A stretch of 64,000 nt of DNA from Ancylostoma caninum (lineage: Eukaryota > Nematoda > Chromadorea > Rhabditida > Ancylostomatidae). This document shows, in pieces, positions 32,278 through 43,883 of this stretch. The notes below the pieces were generated by a model. It worked only from the letters and a program-made list of their open reading frames with translations, made no database searches and had not been told where the DNA came from. Made by a program: the position numbers and the translations under genes. Each line of letters opens with the position of its first letter. The first letter of the stretch is position 1. Where the stretch lies: contig JBAJFG010000030.1 in NCBI GenBank assembly GCA_037903475.1, forward strand, positions 806,001 to 870,000. The letters run 5' to 3'.

Positions 32278-33616
32278 TAAGTCACCACATTTTTGGTGCA
32301 TCGGCTAAACTAAAGCCACATTTAGGGTTAGATTTACCTAACCTAGGGACTCAGTTAGCCCTAAATCGCAAACCCTCGTTTGCCCACCTTCCTAAGCTCA
32401 ACAGCAGCAAAAACACAGTCATCATTTGTTAAACAGGCTGCACAGTAGCAATGTTGCTGGATGAGGACGTACTCACCGGTCGATAATAAATCACCAGAAA
32501 AATCGGTAACCGCCAGAAAACATCAATAAATGCACGGGACTGAACCATGCCTCACGTTACCAAACTCGTGAGATCGGACGGGACGGCGCTCTGTCAACGC
32601 GTCATGGTCGCAACCGGTGCAACCAGTTTTCGATCTCGCCCAAATTCGAAAGTCCATTGAAATTTGAGTGATGAAACTCCGTCACCCGTTCTAACCTCCG
32701 TGACCATGTCTTCCAAAGTACGCGGTCCAAAATTCGAAGGTCCCGTCAAAATCCGAGATGTCAACCCCGACCTTGTGAAAACCCCCGGCCGGCGCGGGTA
32801 TTCCCACCTGCGAGCCACCATGTCCACCCTCGCTCGCTTGTAGCCGTCTACCAAATCCGATGCATCCAATAAAATCGTCAAGGGTGAAAGTAGAACAGCT
32901 GATGCGCTCTGTGCTAAGTGTACGGTGATGGTTTGTGCAATCTGCTCAAGACCACTGCGTGCAAAAAATTAAAATCCTTCAACACAAAGATGTGAAACAA
33001 TTCTTTCATATAGGATAGGGTTTAATGTAAAAACTCAATGGCAGCGGCCGCCAAAATCTTTGCTTTTGAGATGTTTTCTAACTTCGGAGCTTTGATGGTA
33101 AAATGACGTGAAGCATGCAAGATATCCGGAAACTCGAAGTGCTTCTCTTGTATGTTTATTGTGCACCATTTGACTTCCGTATGTCTGTCAATGCGCATTT
33201 TACACGCAGTTGTGCAGTTGACCGCGCCTACATAAGCTGGCGCATCGTCACAGCGCGAACACGTCCAATGAAGCTGGCTGGATTCACGATCAATTTCGAG
33301 TTTCTTCATAGGTTGGCCCATTATTTCCGTATTCGTTTAATATGGTACTCTGACAGCATTTGTCACTAATGGCACCTTGGAGTCGAAAAAAATGGCGGGT
33401 GCTGTTTGTTTTATTATGTAGAATACAAGCCTATTTGAAAACCTCAGAACGAGATTAAAAAATCAGAAAGTACAGTGATCATTCTGGATCAATGAATGCT
33501 CGACATCATCAGCACTTTTCTCGTTTTTTTCTCTCGTTTCGTGGAAGGATACTAAACTGATAGAGCACATGAAACAGTGTACTCTCTCAGATTCTATTCC
33601 TACTTTTTTCCTCCAG

Positions 33617-33677
33617 GAAATGCGATTTTGAGAAGGAAATTCTCACGGGAGCCACTGACTCACGAATCGTTCGAGAG
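33617..33677 (+). pseudogene. Second copy of the aminoacylase-1-like penultimate exon
   Basis: The 61-base exon and its splice sites (TCCTCCAG before, GTAGGT after) match 28391-28451, encoding CDFEKEILTGATDSRIVRE with Phe changed to Ile. The terminal exon (HGYRSIG…) is not found downstream, because the duplication ends 60 bases later. The copy cannot make the enzyme's C-terminus and is a fragment. Confidence 0.78.
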
Positions 33678-33859
33678 GTAGGTCCAACACCTACAGTGGA
33701 CGGCAACGGCGGTGGCCCATCTGCGGCCTCGAGAAGGGGTTATGGCTGTGAACTGGCATGCAATCACCGCCATGACACTTTGCTACGGGTTCTACTATTC
33801 AGAGTTGCTGATTTAAATTGGCATGAAGAGCAGGTGTTCATTACAGAGCTGCGAGTTCT

Positions 33860-33985
33860 ATGCAGCAAATTAATGTTGGATCTTTTGCCGCTGTAGATTT
33901 GCATTACAACATTGTGAGTAATACATATTTTTTACAGAGAAGAAAGGGTGAAACACAAATTAGAAGATTGGAGTGCATTTTTACA
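33860..33985. repeat. Dispersed repeat shared with 26080-26210
   Basis: Carries the same ACAGAGAAGAAAG and GAGTGCATTTTTACACCA blocks, in the same orientation. Confidence 0.65.
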
Positions 33986-34559
33986 CCACACCCACAGTCC
34001 GGCTTCCAGGATGCCGGACTTCCAGACTTTTCCTAATGCTCGCTTCGCTCGCATGCCTTCATCAGATTTCCATTTTTTTGGACTCACAGCCACGCAATAT
34101 TTTTGCTATTATGCGCTCCTCATCTTTTCCTTTGCTTTCCCTCATGTGAAACTGAACTTATCAAAAGGGATTGACCGCGTTTCTCAGGGCAATTTGATCT
34201 TTCGCTCAGCTGAAATAGCTGTTTCTGACTATATGTAACCGATTCAACCTTTAATGACTACGGAAAATGGTTTACTGTTCTTTGTTTGTTATAACTAGTC
34301 AAATGATCAGAACCAGTTTGAACACATAAAAGAGGAGGGTGCGGTGTGTTCATAAACAAATGAGAAATGAAAAACGCGGAAGTGGATGTGAGATGGAGGG
34401 AACCACACAGATTCCATACTACTCACTGCTGAGCTCTGATATTTAGTGTTTTGCGATCGATGTTAAGCGCCAGCGGACCGATCGAGCAAAGATGGACTCA
34501 ACTCATGGCAGTTCATTAGTGAACATGCGCATCCCTAATCCGTCGGTGGTCACATTTTC

Positions 34560-34945
34560 AGGCGTTTCTCCACTTTTGGACGCCGGCGCAGCCTTATCAC
34601 ACCGCTGGACCCGATTCCAGGCGTTTTCCCACTTTTGGACGCCGGCACACCCTTATCACACCGCTGGACCCGATTCCAGGCGTTTTCCCACTTTTGGACG
34701 CCGGCACACCCTTATCACACCGTTGGATCACTCCAGGCGTTTCCCCACTTTTGGACGCCGGCGCGCTCTTATCACACGTTGGACCCGACTCCGGGCGTTT
34801 CCTCACTTTTGGACGCCGGCACACCCTTATCACACCGTTGGACCCGACTCCAGGCGTTTCCCCACTTCTGGACGCCGGCGCACCCTTATCACACCGTTGG
34901 ACCCGACTCCAGGTGTTTCCCCACTTTTGGACGCCAGCGCACTCC
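34560..34945. repeat. 59-bp minisatellite, second locus, opposite orientation, about 7 units
   Basis: The unit reads GGCGTTTCCCCACTTTTGGA, CGCCGGCGCACCCTTATCAC and ACCGTTGGACCCGACTCCA, the reverse complement of the 6853-7516 unit. Some units are shortened (for example at about 34725). Plus-strand open frames here (34492-34989 and others) are repeat artefacts. Confidence 0.93.
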
Positions 34946-35069
34946 TACAGCAACAGTGGACCTGTTGTAGAGTATTTCCTTCGTTCTAGGCCACGCTCCC
35001 CGAATTTCATTACACACTGACAAACGCACTCACACACATACACACGTACAGAGTAAGTCCGTTATTATA

Positions 35070-35445
35070 AGTCGTGATTATCGTTGTTGATTGTTGTTTG
35101 ATATTAAATGGGTTAAAGTGTCTACTGTTCTTGTGATTGAAGGGCGCTTTGACTTTCCAAAGTCTGAGTACTTGGACAGTCATTTTGAAGTGTTTGTTCT
35201 TTTTTCGATGTTTGTTTTGTTTATTTTGCCAACGTGTGATCTCCCTGTAAAAATCTTGGGGTCTCGATTTTTCTCAAGTAATTCTTCGATGCATGGCGAT
35301 TCCGTCATGGGCTGTGGACTGGTTCCAATCGCTGGATTAAGGCCAAGTATGCTTGGCTACACCCACAAGTTCATCCATTACCTCTTACCCGTAAAGGACA
35401 CAAATTCTATTCAGCAATCCTTTGGTAAAATGCGAAGTATGCTAT
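35070..35445. repeat. Degenerate third copy of part of the 26.9-27.3 kb segment
   Basis: TTGTTGATTGTTGTTTGATA, then CTTTCCAAAGTCTGAG.ACTTGG, then a region parallel to CGGTTCTCATCGCTGAATT. It is much more diverged than the two direct copies. Confidence 0.7.
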
Positions 35446-36976
35446 GACCGTGTGTCGGGTAAAACCAAGCGATAAGTGTATGTTCTGCGTAATCGGTGTG
35501 GTTAATTTGGCGAGAACATAGAGGGTGCGGCATAAATACTGTGTGAAAAAATATTTGTTAATAAATTCTGTCACAGAAACTAAAACTCTAGTTGCTCTTC
35601 AATATTATTTACCCAAACTCCTACAAATGAGATGCATCGCATCCGCACGATCGATTTCAAGAAAGTTTGTACTCCAATTTTTCTGCAGAGATGAGTTTGT
35701 GGAGTTGAAGCAATAATGGTCACTCTATCTTCTTCACCTCGTTTCTCGAAATAGTGCTCTCCTAGCAAAAACATTTTTATAGGTAATCTAATAGCTATAC
35801 CTGCTTTAACTATCCTTTTTTCCAACAAGGAGCAGCTTTTCCAACTCTAATTCATCGTAGACCTCCGGCATGTGGCCCTTCCAGAAACATCAGCTTTAGT
35901 GATGATAAAGGTCAGATGTGATCTGCAAGGGAGACCCTTCCTACAGCGTCTGATGTCCTGTAGTACTGTCCTTCTGTGCGATTTTCGCTGATGAAGCTCT
36001 GCTCCACATTGGACAGTTGAGCATTGTCCTAAGTGCCTATCCATTGTGGCCTTCCCGAGTAGCATATCTAAATTCTGCCTTATCTCGTGCTGGTCCTCTT
36101 AGTCGTAAACATGATATTCCTGGTGCACGTAGTGTTCTGCCTGGACTTCCTCACTGGCCAGTGAATTCATCGCACTCTGCAAAGCTCACTGTTCTCTGTG
36201 CACCTAACTCTTCCACCTCACAATTCTGCAACGAGACCGTTTCTCGTGGACTTTCTCGAACTGTAGAACTGTGACATCTGTGTGGCGTGTAAATGGAGCA
36301 GCTCTTCAATAGCAGAGTATCGTAGTGCAAATTGAATAGCATAGTTAGATTGTTGCAAAAAAAAATAGGCGATCAAGAAACAGGATTGTAAGATTATGCT
36401 TCATAGGACGACCTTGGTTCTTTTCAAATTCGGACGTGTTATAATGTGGAATGTTGTTGCGAAGTTATGAACATTTAAGTAATACAGAGGAAAGGATATA
36501 AATTTTAAATATTAAATTTGCACCAGGAGTGAAGAGCTTCTTCGCAGTAGGGATGGAGCTAGCGACAAATTTTGGCACAGTATTTAGGCTGCACCCTGTA
36601 GACGGCGTGAGACACGCCGATGTCGCGAATCGCTTGAAATTCCCCAATATTTACCCTCCTTTGGTGAGAAAACCTCTATTTCGTCTCGTTCAGTGAAGAA
36701 TTTTGTACGAAAATGGAAATGTTAGTGGTGGATGGGCTAACGACCCCATGTACTGTTGATTAGTAGTGGTTTTGACATTAATTTGAGATTAATGGATTAA
36801 CGAAATTAGAGCGGATTTGAACGCTGGTTAAACACTCGAGTGGTGAACAAATGGCTGTTCCGGGTTTTAAACTTGTACATGTCGGAAGTGCCTATGTGCT
36901 CCTCTGTTGTTACACTTCCTGTTTTGTACTGCAGTAAAACATCGTTATACGGTAATTTATTCGTACGTACTATGTA

Positions 36977-37235
36977 CAGTGAACGGCAATTGTGGTGGCC
37001 CATCTGCGACCTCGAGAAGGACGCAGCGCGACCGCGCCGCGCGCGCCAGGATCGGTGTCTTCTGCCGCCGGAGTGCCATTTCTAGACTCTTTTCTTTCCG
37101 ATTTAATCGAAAATCCTAGAAAAGCTGGTAGAAATAGCATACCAGCAATAGAAACAACGGTTACGGCGCGCGCGGCGCGGTTGCGCGACGTCCTTCTCGA
37201 GGCCGCGAATGGGCCAACGCCATTGACGTCCACTG
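36977..37235. mobile_element. 259-bp CAGTG/TA miniature element, copy 2
   Basis: The ends CAGTGAACGGCAATTGTGGT… and …GCCAACGCCATTGACGTCCACTG are inverted copies; TA flanks both (36975-36976, 37236-37237). The arms also contain the paired blocks CTCGAGAAGGACG…GCGCGACC and GGTTGCGCGACGTCCTTCTC, so nearly the whole element folds back. Confidence 0.88.
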
Positions 37236-37237
37236 TA

Positions 37238-40200
37238 TGTAGGTTGTTCTTGTCTCTCGCTATCGCTTTTCAAATGTTCTCTGTTCATTTAATGGTCGCT
37301 CAAGTGCTCTGTAAGAGCGCGTACCTCCCTTTGACGCTCGGCGATTTCCTTTCTTGAGTTGAACGATGACTTTTTTAAGCTCGAGTTTTCCTACGTTGCA
37401 CTTCTTCGGTCAGAATTCTCGCGGGTTTTCATCTATAATTGAGTATTTCAGTGTTTTTTTTTTCATTTTCTTGATTTCATCTCAGTGAAGCTGATGGTGA
37501 TTAACAAGGATGTCCTTGTCTAAACCACATATATTTCATACGAATTCATTCACGCAAACGTATAGTTCAAAAACAAATAATAAGTCATCGTTCGAAAATG
37601 AAATATTATAAAAAAAAGTAGGCGCGATGCAACTCATGAGAAACAACGGTTGTGCATGGGAGTACAGCCGTTATTTCTCATGAGGGTTGCGTTTCTTGAA
37701 CGAGGTGCAGGAGTACTCATTCGACACACAATGGTTCTGCTCAGCACCCTTAGAACAATTTGCTGACAATATTTTGGCCTTATCTTGCTGACAAGTTATC
37801 GATCCCAGAACTTATTGACAACTTGTTTTCACCTTTTCTTACTGACCAGTCGCCGGGCTCGTAGACTTGTCGACAACTTGTCGTCATCCTTTCCTGCCGT
37901 CAAAATGTCGGTTCCAGCTCCAACTTGCGTTCACATTCTTTTGCTGACATCTTGTCAGCCGTATTAAGTTACCAACAATTCGCTTTCACCTTTCCTTGTT
38001 GAAAATTCATCAGCGGTTGAGGTTTGTCAAAAAAAATTGCTCTCGCTTTTAAATGCTACTGAATTGATAGCTGGCTTTTTTAGCAATTGTACTACTGTAG
38101 CAACTATCCCGATCGCTCAATGGTTCCATTATTTCGCGCCCGGTTCGAGCGCCGGAGGTAGCCATCGAACCGGACACGGTAAGAGGGTTTAACCAGTAAT
38201 CTACAAGGACCATAGGGTAGCACCGCGCACCTAATGTGTCAGTGGTTTAACTTGCGAGCCAACGAGCGTCACATATTGGATGTGTTCAGCGCTTCCCCAA
38301 TGCGCAGGTGAATCTATTCAGCGAACATAACTTATGTAGTCCAACCAGTTTCTTCCTTTTGATCCATATTCATATCATACCAGTTTCTTCCTTCTGATCC
38401 ATACTCATATCACAGCCACTTTATATCCCCAAGGCAGAAAATAAAATCAATACAGTATAAATTCTAAGACACGAAACACTTGGGCGGAGCAAGTCATAAC
38501 CGGCCTGGGCGCTCCTGGATCGACGGCAAAGTGACGCTGACTGGATGGAGTTGGCTAGCGACGATCGGCGGACTGGCAGGACTACGTACGGCGACGGTAT
38601 CATCGAACCATGGGCCACCACCTGCTCTGGATAGGACTTCGGACCATTTTACTTCGAGCGGATGGTGGCGGATTGAACCCATGTGATGGAACGAGTCCTA
38701 TTTACGCCATTTCGGACAGTGGGCTTGGAGAATCAGCGGCCCGCTCCGCGAGTGAATACGGTTGTGAATGCGCGCACACCTGGGAGTTCATTACGGGACC
38801 AGTTGCCTTTGGTCGAAGGCTTCCATTGATTATATTACCAGGAATGTTAGCAAAATCTAGCTTCTCGCATTACCGTAGTTGGTTTTCTTTTTATTCGATC
38901 ACGAATCTATCTAGGGTGATCTCATATCCAATTATGCATCACTTATTCAAGGATAGTCAAATCTGCAAATTCACGGAATTGTGCTCCCAACGTGTCTCGC
39001 GGAAGTGGTTCTGGACATTTGTTTTCTTTCCAGACCCTTCCTACATATTAGCCACTATTCACTATGTATTTGACTTCATTTGCATAGCAGTCTTCTCCGA
39101 AGACGCTTTTCCTGCCTTTTCTAGCTAGTTGTGACCAATAAATATTAGAGCACTTGTACTTGAGTTATTAGTTGGAAAGGCAATGGTGAACAATATTTAT
39201 CCGTTTGCCCTTTGTACGAGTTTTGCATATTTGCAGAAGAAACACCACAATATGACATTTGTTTCTATTTACAATTAATAAGTATAATTATCTAGGGTTC
39301 ATGGGAGCTGCACTCATTTCAATTGTGCTTGAAGAAAAATCCGTCTGAATTTATTTATTTATGTATTGATTCATTTATTCACACCTTAGGGGTGTATCAA
39401 TTGAACAGCAAAGGTAGACGTGGCAGAAAAACAGCAACAAAAAACAAAAATGTTAGAGAAGGGGCAGAATAAATTGAATGACTGAAGAACAGCCAAGAAA
39501 ACAGTAGTATGGAAAGAACATGGCTGGAAACGTGGTGTTCAGCATTTCTCGACGTCGCTAATTTTCTGTGTACCTGTGTACTGGAATTGTTCTCTTGCTA
39601 GGACCACTTCTTCTTCGCAGCAGAGTTCTCCTAGAATTCTAGAATGATTATTTATTGGGAACCAGTGTTAATCCAGCTCATCTATACGTTCTTATTCTTT
39701 GCTATAGATGGTCACAGACGAATGATTCAAGGGGTGCGGAATGGTGCGTTGAAGAAAAGAGGAGTCTCCGCCCGAAAAAGCGGCTACGTTGGCAAGATTC
39801 CCCGATCTGTAAGTCTTTCAAAGTCAACTAGCCTGAAGATTGAAAGCAATTATTGAGGAGAAGAAGTGTGAACTTTCACCTTCGGAGGTTCAAAAATGAA
39901 AATCCGTGAAAGATGCTTATTTTGAGAGGGTTTGAATTTCTTTGAAATTGCAAGATTTTGCGTTAGATATCTGGTAATGGACCTGAAATGTACGTACGCT
40001 TCTCACTGTGACACTGAAACTACCAATTATGTACATTTATTTGAGTAGTTTGAGTTTTCAGTAACTCGTGCCCTCCGAGAAGCTGCATCGTTCATTCATT
40101 CAAATGGTTGAGCTCAGAAATACAGAAAGAAGTCCCATACTCGCGAAGCCAACTAGAACATGGAAATGAAAAAAGTATCAAGTTTGAATTGAATAGCTTC

Positions 40201-42907
40201 ATTTGCAAGCACGAGAACGTTTGTGGAAATTTTGACATTCCCATCAGGAGAAAGCCAAAGTTTGTTCTTCTTCAATATTCAGGTGCAAGTTTGTAGAAGT
40301 GCAAAAGAGCAACGGATAATGAACCAGAAGACTTTAGAGGCTGAGGAGTGCAGCGTGCGCACATTACATGCAAATTGGCACTCTGATTGTCTGCGTTTCC
40401 ACACATTTCATTAATATTACCGTCCCCACACTCGTCCAATTCTCATTGACTCATGTTTTGACCTGTCCAAACTTGTGGTGATGCGCTCGCGTGTGGGTCT
40501 CGACCATTGGAGTTTTCTGTGCTTATGATTTATATAACCTTTAAATCTTGCACTAAAAAATGGAGAGACTATCCTCTAGATGGTGTGCCATCTGAAGGAA
40601 GGTTGAACATTTGGAAAATTAGTTGAAAACGACAAAGCACAATGCTCATATTTCTCAGCACAATGCAATACTTAGTGTATTACTAGTTTTTATTGGTTTT
40701 CTCTGGGATCTCCTTTAGTTTTTCAATCTTTAGCCATTTTTAGAGCAATTGCATAGGTACTTTCACTTAAGGGCCATTTATACTTATATGCGTGCGTGTT
40801 CACTAATGTTGAGTGTTATGGAACACGGAGAGTCACGCTAGCACATGCGTTCCCTAATATCCACAATATTTGAACACGAGAATTGCCTCACTAGTTTTGC
40901 CTCACTCTCTCCAAAACTACTGTGGCTCTTTCTGTAAATTTGAATTAAGTATTTCTGCTCTCTGGCATGGTAATCGTGGACGTAGCTTCCTCTTTCTCCT
41001 CATTCCAAACAAGGAGAATGCATAGCTATTTCAGGAACCTCCTTATTTTTGTCTCACATGGTGAAAAATACCTTTTCCAAACGGTCACACGATGTGAAGT
41101 GCGCAACACATGTTTCGAACCTAACTGACTTATGTTGGGTACTTAGCTGTCTTTTTCTTTGTGACGTCACCTCGGCAGACTTGAAATTCTCTTTTTATTA
41201 GAAATCAGAGCGATTTTCACGTTTACTTTGTTCTATCCCTACTCAAAGGCTAGGTGATGAGGGTGATGAGATAGCAGCTTTGTTGATAAACACAGAAAGA
41301 GAGGAAGAAAAAACTGGAGGTGGGTACGACAAAACTATAAAAAAAGAATTTATCAAAAAATTATCTTCAGTTTTCTAACAATTATAATTTTTTTCAAAAA
41401 ATAATGCTAGTGATTAGCGAAGATAAAGAAAATAGTAGTGAGCAAATACAAGCTTTTCAACTCTTTTATTTATTGACACACTCAAGCCAAATAGGGCGTG
41501 AAATAAAAAACAAAAAACATTAACCTCAACATGTATTAAGTAATCTTTGAGAAAATTGCTCTATGGAATTGTCCGACCAGTTCACAGGGTTGGTGGGCTG
41601 CTCCAGTCTGTTACACATACCGGTGGCTATGAAAGACTTTGTCATGGGAAAGGGCAAAAGTTGAGAGTTTTCTGCAGCAGAAAAAAACGATTCATAGCTT
41701 TGGGAGGAAAAATGGGAGTGGCCGCTGCTCTACAATTGGCCCATACGAATGCTCTAACTCTCCCCTCTTTCGAGCTGCCCGGCTTTCACGCATAGGGGCG
41801 CTAAAACCTAATGATCGAGTTGATTTAACAAGGCAGGACATCATATGATTGAGCCAATTATAGAGCAGCGGCCACACGCTTTTCCATTTCACCATGCCAC
41901 CCCTCAGAGAAAGGTTTTGGCATCTTGTGGAATAAAATCTTCGTAAGATTATTCAGTCAAAAGCACATGTGTATAACTATAATATTGAAATTATTTAACT
42001 AAGTGTACTAAACTGACCCCCCCCCCACCTTCTCCCTCCAATTTTTTTCAGGTGCAGAGCATGGTTGTGTTTGGTGATGTTCTCTTCTGTGACTCTCTTC
42101 TTCTGGTGCAGATGTCTTGTTCAAGACTCAATTCTGGAGGAGGAGGAACCCATATGAAAATCGTGTCCTTAAAAGTTTTTTTTTTTAGTTTTCGTTTTAT
42201 TTTTATTATTACTTCACTTGCTGGACAGTTGGTTCGCACATTTTAGAAGTGCAAATAAACAAGCAAACAAACTTACTTCCAAAAACATCCTTGAATAAGC
42301 TGGGACTATTAGTCTGTTTCATTAGTCCTTCCCTCCTCGAAACATGCCACGTCATCCCTTTCCTGGGTGTCCCTTGCACTTCTCCTACACATCTCAGACA
42401 AGCTGTTTGTGTCCACACTTCCCCTCTAATTGAGTGAACATCGGATATGAGGATTCTGTGAAAGTGCGTCGCATCTGTGGCGTAGAAGTTCTCCATTCTA
42501 GGAGACAGGCACAAGTGCAGTCGCAGGCGCGACGTACACTGCTCGCATTCCACACAACGAGGAAAACTGTGGAGGCGGTGTGAACTGAGCGCCGCCTCCC
42601 CGTCGATAACTTGTTCACTTCACGGCTTTGAGGTGCCTTTTTATAGTAGGCAGCTGTTGCTATACGCCATTTCTTTCGATTCGACCTTGCTTTTTTCGGC
42701 TAGTTAGTAGAAGTAGAAACTACTTCACGCTAGATAAGTAAGGTCAGGTACTAGGTAAAGCAAAGTTGGGCAAAGTAAGGTAAGTGGTAAAGTCAAGAAT
42801 ATGTCTTCTCACCTCTCTTCATTGGTGTTTTCTCATCCTATGAGTGTCAATTCTGAGAACGAGAATCGCAAATAGTGTCGAATATCTCGCGAATAGTTCT
42901 CTCAATA
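37238..42907. other. Intergenic region without recognised genes
   Basis: I see no coding exon. Minor items: imperfect repeats of GACAACTTGT…CACCTTT type at 37785-37990, a 39-bp direct repeat (CCAGTTTCTTCCTTTTGATC) at 38347-38411, a possible tRNA-derived repeat (38107-38160), a fragment resembling the start of the duplicated segment (40370-40410), and a short inverted-repeat element (41718-41873). Confidence 0.5.
41718..41873. repeat. 156-bp inverted-repeat element
   Basis: TGGCCGCTGCTCTACAATTGGC at the left is matched by GCCAATTATAGAGCAGCGGCCA at the right over 22 bases with two mismatches. No clear target duplication. Confidence 0.7.
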
Positions 42908-43455
42908 TAGGGTGGCCGAAAATTACCCGTGCACCTACCTAAAACTGAATGAAATTTTAGACAAGGACTGAGTTCTGGCGAACACAATTCAGATATGAAG
43001 TAGCCCTTATGAGGGCAATGCACTAGCTGAGACTTGGATTTCCATGTACTGGCTCGCTAGAGTAGAGCACTTCCAAGCACAATCTTGCCGAAATTTTTCA
43101 TCTGGCATTGGGAATCGCCCTGACCCCCATCGTTTCCGTACACATCAAACTTCATAGCTTGCTTTCCGTTGTAAAGCAGGACTTCTTCTGTTCACTCCAA
43201 AAATTTGGGATCGAAAGATTCTGTTATGCAATAGCAGTGGCACAAAATAGAGTGCTAGTTTTGTATCTGGCAATGGCGTATTTCACATTCCGAGCGCGTA
43301 TATCCTCGCTGATAGAGAAAAATCCGAAAACTGTTCAATAATTTTTAATCAGCAAAGGTTCTGCAAACTTCCCTTAAAATCTGAACGAAAGATGATTTGC
43401 GGTAAAGCTTTAGCGTCAATAAATAGGTGCACGGGTAATTTTCGGCCACCCGGTA
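42908..43455. mobile_element. 548-bp TA-flanked inverted-repeat element
   Basis: The left end TAGGGTGGCCGAAAATTACC… and the right end …GGTAATTTTCGGCCACCCGGTA are inverted copies that extend through CGTGCACCTA. TA flanks both ends (42906-42907, 43456-43457). The internal frame at 43108-43341 has no recognisable transposase motif. Confidence 0.82.
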
Positions 43456-43688
43456 TATTCCAGAAAATTCCTTCTCCAAAGGAGGTCTAGGCCTGATTCC
43501 TTGTTTTTCGCTTTCATATTGAACTTTTTGAGAGTTTCTCGGGAACGAAATTCGAGGTTATTTTTCGTCTCTTCCACAGGGGACCCTTCTGGATGAGAGA
43601 ACTCATTGAAATTGTAGACGTTTCTAGAATTTTCTTCAACAAATTCCTTGCTGGTAAACAACGTAAGGTCCAAGCAACTATATACCAT
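43416..43688 (-). other. Unrecognised minus-strand reading frame with protein-like composition
   Basis: About 75 codons upstream of the 42908-43455 element read as polar, protein-like sequence (FVEENSRNVYNFNEF, ETLKKFNMKAK, GLDLLWRRNF), then the frame runs into the element's terminal repeat. I cannot assign a family or splice partners. It may be a chance frame or a remnant exon disrupted by the element. Confidence 0.2.
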
Positions 43689-43883
43689 TCAACGCAAACA
43701 TATTTATAAATTTAAATATTCAAATAAATATACACGTTAAGCCTGACTTACTCAGTGATAAAGACCTCGGTAGGCTTTCGTCCTGTGTGTTAGCTCTAAA
43801 CATGTTCTAAGAGATAATCAGCGGTTGCAAAAGAGTTCTTCCTCACTGTGCGGCTAATTTCGTTTTGGATCAACACTTTAATA

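Larger units (their letters stand above)
31184..33736. repeat. Direct duplication, copy 2 (2.55 kb)
   Basis: The partner of 26665-28506, about 4.5 kb downstream in the same orientation. It contains a 298-bp inserted element (31980-32277) and a segment of about 400 bp (32739-33141) that copy 1 lacks. The match stops inside the CAGTG element at CTCGAGAAGG (33737), whereas copy 1 continues through the whole element. Confidence 0.9.
33737..36976. other. Gene-free, repeat-bearing region
   Basis: Contains the 33860-33985 repeat, an inverted counterpart of 7942-7992 at about 33995-34062, the second 59-bp minisatellite (34560-34945) and a degenerate third copy of the duplicated segment (35070-35445). 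Frames at about 35847-36274 on both strands look like shuffled codons without recognisable domains. Confidence 0.5.

Noticed and set aside
34492..34989. 165-codon plus-strand frame
   Set aside because: It is a read-through of the inverted 59-bp minisatellite.
35847..36274. Overlapping frames on both strands
   Set aside because: Some look protein-like in part, but stops and frame changes are frequent and no domain is recognisable.
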